Source: Spirosoma sp. 48-14 (GTDB lineage Bacteria; Bacteroidota; Bacteroidia; Cytophagales; Spirosomataceae). From it: a stretch of DNA of 64,000 bases. Every line of letters begins with the position of its first letter. Position 1 is the stretch's first letter. The notes beneath the pieces were generated by a model. That model had not been told where the DNA came from, did not search any database, and was given only the letters and a program-made list of their open reading frames with translations. The translations under genes and the position numbers were made by a program. Positions 44,795-54,870 of the stretch are shown here, piece by piece. The stretch covers positions 29,592-93,591 of the forward strand of contig NZ_MKUD01000081.1 in NCBI RefSeq assembly GCF_001898575.1. Direction: 5' to 3'.

Positions 44795-45802
44795 TTACTG
44801 AATTTGGTTAGGATCGGATGATTTTAACTGGACGGCTTTTCCGTCGCGGACCACTTCTATATCGAATAATTCAATCAATGCCTGGAGCAGCTCATCTGCA
44901 TTGTGGGCGTGGAACGTTCCCGTAACCTTTCGTCGGGCCAGCGCCGAGTCGAGCTGTACGGTCAAACCAAAATTATCATTCAGTAAATCAGCGATTTCTG
45001 GCATGGGGGTTCGCTGAAAAGTGTACTCATAGTTTTTCCAGCCGGTAGCAACCGCCGGTTCGAGCACCTGATGTCCCCGTTTGGCCTTGCCGCCAGCCGA
45101 CACGTTTACCCAATCGCCTGGGCGCATGGTCAGCGTACTGATCTGATCCTGGGTAGGGTAGCGCAACTGCACTTTACCTTTCGTTAGCTCAACACGAGTA
45201 GTATTCCGGCGGGCATTAACGACGAACTCTGTCCCCAGCACCACCACCTCCACGTCATTGGCAGCATGAACCTTAAATTGATCGTGGGCCGATGTATGAA
45301 CTACGGCAAACTCGGCCTCGCCTTTTAGAAACACCTCTCTCGATGGAGTCAGAAACGCGAAACGCGAAAGCTGTAATTCAGAATTGGCATTCAGCGTTAC
45401 CCGTGTGCCATCGGATAAAACAATTGACCGAATCTCACCGTAATCCGTCGCGATGGTACGCATCATCCAATAGTCTCTGGTGAGGTAGCCAACGGTGAGT
45501 AGGAGCAGCACTACCGAAGCTGCCATCCAGTAAGCACCTGGCCTCCAGCGGTTCCACATGGCTATCGGTCGTACCACAACGGGCTGCGGAGTGGTGTCGA
45601 TTTGCTGTAGAAACTGTTGATACGCATCGTCGGCATCGGTTATGATCTGTGGATGTTGACGCTCCCATTCCTGTAGCCATTGGTAATACAACTGCTGATG
45701 TTCCGGCGTCTGTAGCCACTCCCGCAACAGTTCGATCTGTAGCGGGGTGGTCCGTCCTTCGAAATGGATGAATAGAAGCTCTTTATTTATAACCGTTTTC
45801 AT
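44795..45802 (-). CDS. FecR-family anti-sigma factor
   Basis: The 335-residue protein has a cytoplasmic N-terminus that would hold the sigma factor, one membrane segment (YWMAASVVLLLLTVGYL, about 91-107), a FecR domain (IVLSDGTRVTLNANSEL, GEAEFAVVH, VLGTEFVVNA) and a C-terminal DUF4974-like STN-binding part (YTFQRTPMPEIADLLN). It lies between its sigma factor (18 nt away) and SusC (23 nt away). Confidence 0.95.
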   Translation of the reverse strand: MKTVINKELLFIHFEGRTTPLQIELLREWLQTPEHQQLYYQWLQEWERQHPQIITDADDAYQQFLQQIDTTPQPVVVRPIAMWNRWRPGAYWMAASVVLLLLTVGYLTRDYWMMRTIATDYGEIRSIVLSDGTRVTLNANSELQLSRFAFLTPSREVFLKGEAEFAVVHTSAHDQFKVHAANDVEVVVLGTEFVVNARRNTTRVELTKGKVQLRYPTQDQISTLTMRPGDWVNVSAGGKAKRGHQVLEPAVATGWKNYEYTFQRTPMPEIADLLNDNFGLTVQLDSALARRKVTGTFHAHNADELLQALIELFDIEVVRDGKAVQLKSSDPNQIQ

Positions 45803-45820
45803 GCTGTGGCGATCAACTTC

Positions 45821-46471
45821 TCACAACGTCAGGTAACCGAATAGCAACAGACAGAACTCCTGCCGGAGCAACACCCGCAAACTCGACAACGCGCGGGTAA
45901 TATGACTTTCGACCGTTTTATGATTGATCTGTAACTCCTGCGCAATTTCGGCGTGCGAACGCCCATCAAACCGACTCATGATAAACACCCGCTGGGCCTG
46001 CATGGGCAACGTACGGATGATCTCGTTGATCTGCCGACGAAGTTCATCCAGTTGGAGGATATGATCGGGCTGCTGGACCGAATCAGGGTCACTTTCATCA
46101 AAAAGCTCCAGAGGCCTGGACCGGCTCAACTCGAACTTCAGGTAGTTATACGCCCGATTGCGCACCGACCGAAACAGATACGCCCGGTACGAAGTCGTGA
46201 TTTTCTCGTACGTCCGATTCGTCCAGAACGCCAGAAACACTTCACCCACAATATCTTCGGTTACCTGCCGGGAATACACAAACCGAATCGCCGTGCTGCA
46301 TAAATCCCGGTAATAGGCCCGAAAGAGTAGTTCACACCCCTTATGCGGGTCCGTCGCGAAGGCCTGCCGGATGAAATATTCCGCATCCGGCTCATTGGCA
46401 TCCGAAAAGCCCGAATCGCCCATAGCAAGGGGTTTCACGGATGTTTGTAAGGTTTGACTTGAAACGCCCAT
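45821..46471 (-). CDS. ECF-family RNA polymerase sigma factor
   Basis: The 216-residue protein has region 2 (LLFRAYYRDLCSTAIRFVY, EDIVGEVFLAFW, SYRAYLFRSVRNRAYNYL) and region 4 (LPMQAQRVFIMSRFDGRSHA and the helix-turn-helix EIAQELQINHKTVESHITRA). It is partnered with the adjacent FecR. It should direct transcription of the block 2 SusC/SusD genes when the transporter binds its glycan. A later ATG at codon 17 (MGDSGFSD) is also possible as the start. Confidence 0.95.
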   Translation of the reverse strand: MGVSSQTLQTSVKPLAMGDSGFSDANEPDAEYFIRQAFATDPHKGCELLFRAYYRDLCSTAIRFVYSRQVTEDIVGEVFLAFWTNRTYEKITTSYRAYLFRSVRNRAYNYLKFELSRSRPLELFDESDPDSVQQPDHILQLDELRRQINEIIRTLPMQAQRVFIMSRFDGRSHAEIAQELQINHKTVESHITRALSSLRVLLRQEFCLLLFGYLTL

Positions 46472-46650
46472 CTGTATTGGCCGAACGCATAAAGGGTTTA
46501 TGACTTATAGACAAAAAAAGGCGGGGCACCCCCGAGTCAAATAGAAATTTTTTTATAATTTTCTGAATCAGGCAAAGAAAAAGGGCTCATCAGGGCCGTT
46601 TGGCGGGTTTGTGGCAAGAGGTTGCTAAACCAATAAAGTGAGAAGAAAGT

Positions 46651-46672
46651 GGGTGAGAAAACGTCCTCACCC
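46651..46672 (-). terminator. Hairpin after the second TIM-barrel gene
   Basis: GGGTGAG (46651-46657) pairs with CTCACCC (46666-46672). Further GAAA/TTTC pairs lie outside with small bulges. It is about 55 nt past the stop codon at 46727 on the minus strand and is followed there by a T-rich run. It probably ends the block 1 transcript. The rest of 46472-46726 holds no gene. Confidence 0.55.
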
Positions 46673-46726
46673 GTTTCTGGCATCTTACCAACCTATGCGA
46701 ATTCGTATTGAACTCATGTAAACGCT

Positions 46727-48130
46727 TTATAATTTTTCGGCATCGCGGATTGCCCGTCCGGCAGCATCCAAATTCGCCAGCATCATTTCCGAATATTTAC
46801 GGGACAGGATTACCCCATCGGCTCCCCCTTTGAACGCAGCTAAGGTGGCCTGATAGGTATCGTCGGGCGAAGCCTTCCGGCTGTTGGCCCCCGTCGGAAT
46901 ATTCACGTCGATACCGGGTAGAATCTGGGCTTTCCCCTTTACGCCTACCTTGGCCCGTTGGGTCTCGCGTGACACATAATCAGGCGATAGACCCGCCATC
47001 GGCAGTTCATCCAGCGCGGCCTCGTTGGTGTAATTCAACAGATGGTTGTTGATCCGCATTACTTCCGTTGGGGGCACATCCCGAAAGACCGTCGAGGTGA
47101 TGTTCCGAATAAAACTCCGGTAGCGCTCGCCACCACAGTTGTTGTACACCACCACTTTCAGAAAATCGGCCATCGTTGCCAGTTCCTCGTAACTTCGGCT
47201 GGCCCGATAGAGTGGGTTGAAGGAGTTGGTATGTTCAATATGGAACCCGACTTCCAGATTTTTGCGAACAGCTTTCACGGCGGTGTACACATCCTTCAAC
47301 ACCTGATGCTTGCCCAGATCGAACAGTTGGTTATACGCCATGATCTCGGGGTACTCCAGCAGCAACCGGCTGAATTCGACATAGTAGCCATCAGTGGGCC
47401 GAATCCCGTTCAGGGAGTTCTGCACATACTGGTTTAGTTTCCGATAGCCTTCTTTAGCCCGTTCAAAATCAATTCCATGCTGACGGGCCGCCCGCTGGTG
47501 ATGTTCGCAGAAGCAGGTCACCTTCGCCGAATCGATTCCCTGGGCATGGCTAACCCCGATGGCGTTGAGCAACGGGCCGTTTCGCTCATTGAACAGCAGC
47601 ACACCGTCGATGTTGTACGACGAACTCAGGTCGGTCGCCACGGCTTTCCAGAACTCCCGCACGTCGGGCTGAAAAAAGCACATCGCCCCCCCCTGTCGGC
47701 CCTGTAGATCTACTTCGGCCATTTCCTTCACGAACGGCACATCAGCTGGATAGTTGAACCCGTCCTGAATGGAGCAGATCACTTTCATACCCCGCTTTTT
47801 GGCCGCCGGTAACACCTCGGCAACAATGTCGAGCTTGCCGAAATCAGGCGCACGAAACCGCTCCCCTTTCATGACCGTTTTGGCATAAAATTTTGGGTGC
47901 GGTGTCGCGTAATTGCCCCCGTGGAAATAGTTTTCGTCCGACACCTGGGCCCCGTGGTCGGGAAAGGGCCGACCGGGTATCTGCCGGCCTGTAATGCCCC
48001 GGTCGTACGAAAAGGTGCTAAGATAGAGCGTATTAATAGCGCCCCGCTGCTGCAATATGTCCAGCGTTTTTTCGATGCCCTCATCAACGAATGAATCGGG
48101 CCCAATCTGAATGCCAATTGTTTTTTTCAT
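46727..48130 (-). CDS. Cytoplasmic TIM-barrel protein, glycoside hydrolase-like, unassigned family
   Basis: The 467-residue protein has no signal peptide (it begins MKKTIGIQIGPDSF). Motifs shared with its neighbour at 48160 include HGGNY (70-74), VLLFNERNGPLLNA (177-190), CFCEHH (206-211) and GFHIEHTNSFNP (295-306). E182 and E299 fall near the expected ends of strands 4 and 7 and are about 117 residues apart, as in clan GH-A retaining glycosidases. This is a guess, not a family match. It follows its paralogue by 29 nt. I do not recognise a characterised family. Confidence 0.7.
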   Translation of the reverse strand: MKKTIGIQIGPDSFVDEGIEKTLDILQQRGAINTLYLSTFSYDRGITGRQIPGRPFPDHGAQVSDENYFHGGNYATPHPKFYAKTVMKGERFRAPDFGKLDIVAEVLPAAKKRGMKVICSIQDGFNYPADVPFVKEMAEVDLQGRQGGAMCFFQPDVREFWKAVATDLSSSYNIDGVLLFNERNGPLLNAIGVSHAQGIDSAKVTCFCEHHQRAARQHGIDFERAKEGYRKLNQYVQNSLNGIRPTDGYYVEFSRLLLEYPEIMAYNQLFDLGKHQVLKDVYTAVKAVRKNLEVGFHIEHTNSFNPLYRASRSYEELATMADFLKVVVYNNCGGERYRSFIRNITSTVFRDVPPTEVMRINNHLLNYTNEAALDELPMAGLSPDYVSRETQRAKVGVKGKAQILPGIDVNIPTGANSRKASPDDTYQATLAAFKGGADGVILSRKYSEMMLANLDAAGRAIRDAEKL

Positions 48131-48159
48131 GCGTGCATCACATTTTGAATCGGTGTGTA

Positions 48160-49728
48160 TTATCCTTTGGTAGCCTCCCGAATGGCGCGTCCGGCGGCTG
48201 CCAGATCTTCCAGATCCATTTCGGAATATTTACGGGATAAAATCACCCCATCGGCTCCGCCTTTGTAAGCGGCTGCGGTAGCGGCATACGCATCCTCGGG
48301 TGAGCCTTTCCGGCTCGTTTTTTTGGTAGGAATACCCACATCAATACCGGGCAGAATTTTACATTGGCCTTTGACCCCCGCAATAGCCCGCTGCGTTTCG
48401 CGGTAGACATAATCAGGTGACAATCCGGCGGTGGGCAGCTCATCGATGGATGCTTCGTTGCCGTAGTTTAGTAGATAGTTGTTGAACCGCATCAATTCTT
48501 CTAATGGCACATCGCGGAAAATGGTCGACTGAATGTTGCGGATAAAGTTGGCGTAGCGCTCGCCACCGCAGTTGTTGTAGGCTACTATTTTCAGGAAATC
48601 GGCTTTTTTAGCCAGCTCTTCGTAGCTGCGACTGGCCCGGAAAAACGGATTGAACGAATTGACGTGCTCGACGTGAAAACCAACCTGCAGGTCTTTCTTC
48701 ACGCCTTTTACGGCGTCGTACACTTCACCCAGTACCTGGTGCTTGCCCATGTCGAACAGTTTATCCCAGGCAACGATTTCGGGGTAGTGCAACATCAGCC
48801 GGTTAAACTCGACATAGTAGCCATCACTTGGGCGTTCGCCTTTCATCGACGATTTGACAAACTGATCGAGCTTGTGGTAGCCTTCCTTCGCTCGCTCGTA
48901 GCTGATGCCGAGTTTTTTGGCTTCGCGCTGGTGGTGCTCACAAAAGCAGGTTGTTCGGGTCGAGTCGATGGTCTGGAAATGACTGGCCCCCAGGGCATTC
49001 AGCAGTGGCCCATTCCGCTCATTGAAAAATAGAACCCCGTCGATATCGTACGACTTGCTGATGTCGGTCACCAGTCCTGTCCAGAACGCCCGAACGTTGG
49101 GATTGAACAGGCAAAGCGTATTGGCCTGACGACCCATCAGATCAATTTCCGAACATTCCTTAACGCCCGGCACATCGGCCCGCCACTGATCTTCGACCGA
49201 CGCAAACACTTTCATGCCCCGTTTTTTAGCCGCCGGAATCACCGATGCCAGAATATCGAAGTTGCCGTGTTCGGTAGCCCGGGTATTTTTCAGCACGGTA
49301 TTCTTGTAATATTCAGGGTGTGGGATCGAATAATTCCCCCCGTGGAATGTTTTCTCATCCGACACCTGCGAGCCATGCGCCGGGAAGGGTTCGCCCGGCA
49401 GCTGCCGTCCGGCCAGGCCACGACCATAGGTGAATACGGTCAGGAATAAGGTATTGATGGCACCCTGTTTCTGTACAATGTCCAGCACCTTATCGACCCC
49501 CTCGTCGACAAAGGAAACGGCCCCGATCTGAATGCCATGCATCATGGCATCAGCCGCTTTTTTAGGTTCTGAAAGGCCCAACGAACTCAGGTCAGTTAGC
49601 GGTGCTGCGGCCATAAGCGCACTGATTCTGGCGCTGTTTTTAATGAATTCCCGTCGTGAACTATCGGTTGGTTGCATCGATTTTTCGGAATCGGTATGTG
49701 GGTTCATGCGTTGTGTGTTTAAAGCCAT
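48160..49728 (-). CDS. Tat-exported TIM-barrel protein, paralogue of the neighbouring gene
   Basis: The 522-residue protein is collinear with the 467-residue protein but adds a twin-arginine signal (SSRREFIKNSARISALMAAA, about 23-42). It conserves FFNERNGPLLNA, CFCEHH and GFHVEHVNSFNP. In-frame ATGs at codons 1, 8 and 18 all precede the RR motif. Its SusD neighbour ends 28 nt downstream of the SusC end, and this gene begins 28 nt after SusD, so it is part of the same transcript. The paralogue pair would put the same chemistry on both sides of the inner membrane. Confidence 0.72.
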   Translation of the reverse strand: MALNTQRMNPHTDSEKSMQPTDSSRREFIKNSARISALMAAAPLTDLSSLGLSEPKKAADAMMHGIQIGAVSFVDEGVDKVLDIVQKQGAINTLFLTVFTYGRGLAGRQLPGEPFPAHGSQVSDEKTFHGGNYSIPHPEYYKNTVLKNTRATEHGNFDILASVIPAAKKRGMKVFASVEDQWRADVPGVKECSEIDLMGRQANTLCLFNPNVRAFWTGLVTDISKSYDIDGVLFFNERNGPLLNALGASHFQTIDSTRTTCFCEHHQREAKKLGISYERAKEGYHKLDQFVKSSMKGERPSDGYYVEFNRLMLHYPEIVAWDKLFDMGKHQVLGEVYDAVKGVKKDLQVGFHVEHVNSFNPFFRASRSYEELAKKADFLKIVAYNNCGGERYANFIRNIQSTIFRDVPLEELMRFNNYLLNYGNEASIDELPTAGLSPDYVYRETQRAIAGVKGQCKILPGIDVGIPTKKTSRKGSPEDAYAATAAAYKGGADGVILSRKYSEMDLEDLAAAGRAIREATKG

Positions 49729-49756
49729 GGTTTTGGTAAAAGCCTGAGTTTGGGCA

Positions 49757-51199
49757 TTAATTGTATCCTGGATTCTGCGGCAGAATAGCCGGGTCGTTAA
49801 TAATCTGAATTTGGGTCAAGGGCAGCGGGAATACGGTCATATTCTCTTTCATACCCAGCTTCTGGAGTGTCGCCAGGGCCCGACCGGTGCGAACGAGGTC
49901 GAACCAGCGATGGCCTTCGAGGGTCAGTTCAAAGCGTCGTTCCAGGTAGATTTTTTCGCGGGCCTCATCTTTGGTCAGGCCGGTATAGCCCGGCAGGCCC
50001 ACCCGTTGCCGAACCTGATTGAGATAGGGCAGCGACTGGGCTGTTTTGCCGTTTTCGTTCATGGCTTCGGCCAGCATCAGCAGCACATCGGCATAGCGGA
50101 TCACCTTCCAATTAGCCTTACTATCGCTCGGAATGGCCGACGGCGCTATGTATTTGGTCGTGAACGACTTGGATGCCTGTACCGACTGCGACGGAATCGG
50201 GATAAAGGTTCCGTTGACGGTTATGCCGTAGTTGACCGTCACGGCCCGCCGGGGATCGGCAGGATCGAAGGCTTTGAAGAGTGTTTCAGTTGGCGAACCT
50301 GAGTTGCCGGGTGTTCCCGACGCAAAGCCGTAGTAGTCCATGATGACTTTGGCAAACGGGAAAAACTGAAGTGGGAAACCACTGCCTTCGTTGATACCTT
50401 CTTCGTATTCGACATCGAAAATGTATTCGCTATGGTGTTCATTTTTCGAATAGTCGAACAGGTCTTTGTAGTTGGGCAGCAAGGCATATTTCATAGTTGT
50501 AACCTGCAACAGCTTGGCTTCAGCATTGACAAAATCTTTCCGGGTCAGGTATACTCTTCCCAACAGCGACGCAGCGGCTCCTTTGGTCGGTCGACCTACA
50601 TCGGCCCCACTGTAAGAAGCAGGCAGTTTCGATTCGGCGTCGAGCAGGTCTTTGATAATGACCTCATCATAGATCTTCGCCACTTTTTCCCGGCCCGTTT
50701 TGTAGGTATCTTCTACGGTTATGGGCGTTGTCACCATCGGTACATCGCCAAAGATTCGGACCAGGTCGAAGTAGGCCAGCGCCCGCAGAAATTTAGCCTC
50801 CCCAATATGCCGGTTTTTATTCACCACGACGGTAGGGTCGGTCGGTTCAATCTTGGCTAGCAGGACGTTGGCGCGATAAATCATCCGGTAATAATTCTGC
50901 CAGCTATTGCCGATAATGGATAAGCGGCTATTGGCGTTGAACTGGTCGATGGATACGTTTTCGGCCTGATTGGGAATCTCTTCGGTAATATCCTCGCCCG
51001 GCAGATCGCCAAATTTCCAGAAGTTCTGATACTGCGTTTGCAGGGTATTATAGGCGGCCGTTATGGCATCCTGAAAGTCCTTATCCGTTTTATACACCCC
51101 GTCGATACTCACGGTCGATTTGGGTAGTATCTCAATAAATTCCTTGCGACAGGATACGATCAGCAAGGAGCCGATCAGCAAATAGACGAATGTTTTCAT
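49757..51199 (-). CDS. SusD/RagB-family surface glycan-binding lipoprotein
   Basis: The 480-residue protein has a lipobox (LLIVSCRKEF; lipidated Cys about 17), KVAKIYDEVIIKDLLDAESK in the TPR-like half, and the C-terminal RRFELTLEGHRWFDLVRTG and QNPGYN. It is the partner of the SusC at 51228 (28-nt spacer). It is very similar to the other two SusD proteins in the window. Confidence 0.96.
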   Translation of the reverse strand: MKTFVYLLIGSLLIVSCRKEFIEILPKSTVSIDGVYKTDKDFQDAITAAYNTLQTQYQNFWKFGDLPGEDITEEIPNQAENVSIDQFNANSRLSIIGNSWQNYYRMIYRANVLLAKIEPTDPTVVVNKNRHIGEAKFLRALAYFDLVRIFGDVPMVTTPITVEDTYKTGREKVAKIYDEVIIKDLLDAESKLPASYSGADVGRPTKGAAASLLGRVYLTRKDFVNAEAKLLQVTTMKYALLPNYKDLFDYSKNEHHSEYIFDVEYEEGINEGSGFPLQFFPFAKVIMDYYGFASGTPGNSGSPTETLFKAFDPADPRRAVTVNYGITVNGTFIPIPSQSVQASKSFTTKYIAPSAIPSDSKANWKVIRYADVLLMLAEAMNENGKTAQSLPYLNQVRQRVGLPGYTGLTKDEAREKIYLERRFELTLEGHRWFDLVRTGRALATLQKLGMKENMTVFPLPLTQIQIINDPAILPQNPGYN

Positions 51200-51227
51200 G
51201 ATCCACTTATGGAGAAATAGGTGACGT

Positions 51228-54200
51228 TTAGAAACCGAGGTTTATGCCCAATACAAGGCTCTTGGTCAGTGGATAGTTGTTCTGGTCCACACCGGGCGTG
51301 AGCGGGTTATCGCTGTTGCTCACATCGGGGTTGAAGGCTTCATTTTTGGTAAAAAGGAACGGATTGGTAGCCGTTGCATACAGCCGAAGCGAGCCCAGCG
51401 ATAGTTTTTGCAGAAGAGCAGAAGGGACCTGATAGCTCAGCGAGATATTATTGATTCGCAGATACGTACCTTCATCCAGATAGCGGGAGTTCCAGGGGTC
51501 CCGGTTATTCCCCGTTGGGGCATCGTTCGGACGGGGCACCTGCCCATCGCCGGGGTTCTGTTCCGATTTCCAGTACGCATTGGACGATGCCAACTGCCGT
51601 ACCCGCCCCCGCGTATTCAGGGTTCCCAGCCGCGATACGCTCAGCACCTTATTGCCAACAACCCCTTGCAGACTAACACTCAGGCTCAGGTTTTTATAGG
51701 AAAAGCGGTTGGTCATGCCATAGAAGAAATCAGGATAGGGCGACCCCATGATAGTCTGGTCATTGCCGTCGATGACACCATCGGGTTTGCCATCGGGACC
51801 GCTGATGTCCACGAACCGGGTGTCGCCAACGCGCGAGGCAATGGTTGAGCCAGGGCGGTAGATCGGTCCTTTCGCCAGCTCGGCCGCATTTTTAAACACG
51901 CCGTCGGTGATCCAGCCATAAAACATGCCGATGGGCTGTCCAATCATGGTGACGTTTCCGCCCGAATAAATCGGATCGCCCTGAGGCCCCAGTTTGACCA
52001 CCTCGTTTTTATAGGTCGAGATGTTGAAATCGGTAGTCCAGCTAAACTTCCCATCGACGTTGACTGTGTTGAGCACAAACTCCCAGCCGCTGTTTTTTAC
52101 CTCGCCAATGTTTTGCAGGGCTGTACTGAAACCCGTCAGGTCGGAGATATTTACGTTCAGCAGCAAATCGGTATTCCGGGAACGGAAGTGGTCGATGGTC
52201 AGGTTTACCCGATTCTTCAGCACCGCCAGATCGATACCAAAATTGACCTGTTGCTGTTTTTCCCAGGTCAGATTCGGATTGGGCAACCGACCGGGCGCAA
52301 ACCCACCGACCGAGGCCCCGCCATACGTATATTTTTCGTAGCTGAGGGTAGCATACTGGTCGAAGTTTCCAATGTTATTGTTTCCCGTTTTGCCATAGCT
52401 GGTCCGCAGTTTCAGTTCCGAGATAGCCGGAACATTTTTCAGAAACGCTTCGTCCGACAACCGCCAGGCCAGAGCCGCCGATGGAAACACGCCGTACTTG
52501 TTTTCCGACCCAAAGCGCGATGAACCATCGGTCCGAATAGAAGCAGTTACGTAGTATTTGCTTTTATAATTGTAGTTGACCCGCGCCAGATACGAGATCA
52601 ACGACCACTGATACGAATCGGACGAGCCATTGGTAATCTGCCCGCTAACGGCGCTCAGATTGGGCACCAGATTGTTCGGGTATTTATTACTGGTCAGGAA
52701 GTTGGATTCGTAGTTCTCTTTCTGCGCCGTAAAGCCCCCCAGCGCCATAAGATTGTGCGACCCAAACGACTTCGTATAATTCAGCGTGTATTCCGTCAGC
52801 CAGTTGGTGAGCATGGATGAGTTATCCGTCCCGACGGCCGGTTCGTTAAAAAAGGCCGGTAGCTGCGGTTTGAAGTTCATCCCCCGCCCACTCATCAGGT
52901 TTCCGCCAATCATCACATTGAACTTCAGATCGTCCAGGATTTTATACTCGGCATTGATGTTACCCAGCAGCCGCATACTTTTCTGGTTCGCTTTCACTTC
53001 ATTGGCCAGCGCCAGTGGATTGGTCAGGTTCGATGAGCCCGCCAGTCCGCTAAACACGAAGTAATCGCCTGCTGGGGTGCGCAGCGGGAAGAATGAGTTG
53101 GCCATTACGGCCTGTGCAATAATCCCATCGTTTGGCCCTGTTCCGGCACCAGCCGCCAGTACGTTATTGGATTCGGTAAAGGATGGATTCAGATTAAACT
53201 TGACGGATAGTCGTTTGGAAAACTGGGCATCGATATTGGCCCGAACCGAGTACCGATTAAAGCCGCTGTTGATAATTATCCCTTCCTGATTGAAATATTC
53301 GCCACTCAGCGCATACTTCACATTTTCGTTTCCGCCCGTTGCCGTCAATTGGTACTGATGCTGGGGAGCCGTCCGTAACACCTCGTCCAGCGCATCGACA
53401 TCGTACGTATTCCGTCCTTCCAGCACATCGATCACTTCGGGCGGGACCTGACGAAACCAGGTGGAATACGGCCCCGATACATCCCGGCCTTCGTCGATAT
53501 TCCGGTTTCGGATACCGTCGTAATAGTACTGCGCCTGCTCTTTGGCATTCATGAATTTGGGCCGTTTGGCAATCTTCTGCCAGCCCGTATAGGCGTCGAA
53601 CGAAAACTTGGCTTTGCCCGATTTGCCTCGTTTTGTATTGATGATGATCACCCCGTTGGACCCCCGCGACCCATAAATAGCCGTAGCCGACGCATCCTTA
53701 AGAATATCCATGCTTTCGATATCATTCGGGTTCAGCGTCTGTATATTATCGGTCGGAAACCCATCGACTACATACAGCGGCCCAACACCCGCCGAGATAC
53801 TGCCAATACCCCGAATGCGGATTTGCGGAGCCGCGCCCGGTTCGCCCGATACGGGTTTCACCTGAACACCCGCCACTTTGCCCAGCAACGCCTGATCGAC
53901 GCGGGAAACTGGCTGTTCGCGAATCTGCTCGACCCCAACAGCGGCCACCGACCCGGTTAGGTCTTTCTTTTTCACGGTACCATACCCAACCACCACCACT
54001 TCATCGAGCGATTTGTTGTCGGGAGCAAGTTGAACATCGACGGTTGCGCGATTGCCAATGGCGACTTCCTGATTCAGATACCCCACAAAAGAGAAAACCA
54101 GCGTGGTGGTCTCGTCCGGCACATTGAGTCTGAATTTCCCATCGGCATCCGTATTGGTTCCACGTGTGCTGTTCTTCACCACAACACTTACACCGGGCAG

Positions 54201-54665
54201 CCCTTCACCCGTTTCACTTCTGACAATGCCCGATATGACCCGGTCGGCAGGGCGTTCGAGTTGCAGTTGCGTATGTTCGGGCAGGGCGTTCAAACCCGAC
54301 GGGCGAACGCTGAGCAGAATCTGTTTTCGCCCGATTACTTCATAGATAACCGCTGTATGCCGAAAGAGCTGGTCGAGTACGGATGACAGACGCTGATTGG
54401 CAATTTTGAGCGATACCCGCCGATCGGCCTGAATTTGCTGTGGGATGTACGAAAAGGTGACCTTCGCTTGTTTCTCGATGGCCGACAAAATAACACGAAC
54501 TTCCTTATCGTCAACGGTTAAGCTGATCGATTGCTCCAGTAAAGGCTGAGCAATGACCGTTCGTGCATAGGTGATATTCAGGAATAAAACCGTACACAGC
54601 AACTGAGCAAGAGTGATACGCATAATTGTACGTGCACAGTCGTGATTGAATCGAGGTAATTCCAT
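51228..54665 (-). CDS. SusC/RagA-family TonB-linked transporter with STN domain
   Basis: The protein has 1145 residues from the first ATG. The ATG at 54623 (MRITLAQLLCTVLFLN) gives a better signal peptide and may be the true start. Next come an STN domain (about 46-120), a carboxypeptidase-regulatory-like domain (about 143-217), DEVVVVGYGTVKK before the plug and a barrel ending LGINLGF. FecR and ECF sigma genes are upstream, separated by 205 nt that probably hold the SusC promoter. The plug is nearly identical to those at 16992 and 41295. Confidence 0.97.
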   Translation of the reverse strand: MELPRFNHDCARTIMRITLAQLLCTVLFLNITYARTVIAQPLLEQSISLTVDDKEVRVILSAIEKQAKVTFSYIPQQIQADRRVSLKIANQRLSSVLDQLFRHTAVIYEVIGRKQILLSVRPSGLNALPEHTQLQLERPADRVISGIVRSETGEGLPGVSVVVKNSTRGTNTDADGKFRLNVPDETTTLVFSFVGYLNQEVAIGNRATVDVQLAPDNKSLDEVVVVGYGTVKKKDLTGSVAAVGVEQIREQPVSRVDQALLGKVAGVQVKPVSGEPGAAPQIRIRGIGSISAGVGPLYVVDGFPTDNIQTLNPNDIESMDILKDASATAIYGSRGSNGVIIINTKRGKSGKAKFSFDAYTGWQKIAKRPKFMNAKEQAQYYYDGIRNRNIDEGRDVSGPYSTWFRQVPPEVIDVLEGRNTYDVDALDEVLRTAPQHQYQLTATGGNENVKYALSGEYFNQEGIIINSGFNRYSVRANIDAQFSKRLSVKFNLNPSFTESNNVLAAGAGTGPNDGIIAQAVMANSFFPLRTPAGDYFVFSGLAGSSNLTNPLALANEVKANQKSMRLLGNINAEYKILDDLKFNVMIGGNLMSGRGMNFKPQLPAFFNEPAVGTDNSSMLTNWLTEYTLNYTKSFGSHNLMALGGFTAQKENYESNFLTSNKYPNNLVPNLSAVSGQITNGSSDSYQWSLISYLARVNYNYKSKYYVTASIRTDGSSRFGSENKYGVFPSAALAWRLSDEAFLKNVPAISELKLRTSYGKTGNNNIGNFDQYATLSYEKYTYGGASVGGFAPGRLPNPNLTWEKQQQVNFGIDLAVLKNRVNLTIDHFRSRNTDLLLNVNISDLTGFSTALQNIGEVKNSGWEFVLNTVNVDGKFSWTTDFNISTYKNEVVKLGPQGDPIYSGGNVTMIGQPIGMFYGWITDGVFKNAAELAKGPIYRPGSTIASRVGDTRFVDISGPDGKPDGVIDGNDQTIMGSPYPDFFYGMTNRFSYKNLSLSVSLQGVVGNKVLSVSRLGTLNTRGRVRQLASSNAYWKSEQNPGDGQVPRPNDAPTGNNRDPWNSRYLDEGTYLRINNISLSYQVPSALLQKLSLGSLRLYATATNPFLFTKNEAFNPDVSNSDNPLTPGVDQNNYPLTKSLVLGINLGF

Positions 54666-54870
54666 ACCTTTGATCGTTTTTGTTTAGAGGATTTAGACAA
54701 AGACAAACGAGCCCCTGCACATCTCGAAAAGGATGCGACGGTATGCGAACCGGAAAACGTGGGGCTTACTCAGGTCGGCGGTGCTTGGACCCATCGCCGA
54801 TCTTCTTCTTCTGCAGACAAGTCAAGATTACTTCATAGAGTACGGGTTAAGGTTCAACATGCGGAACGGG

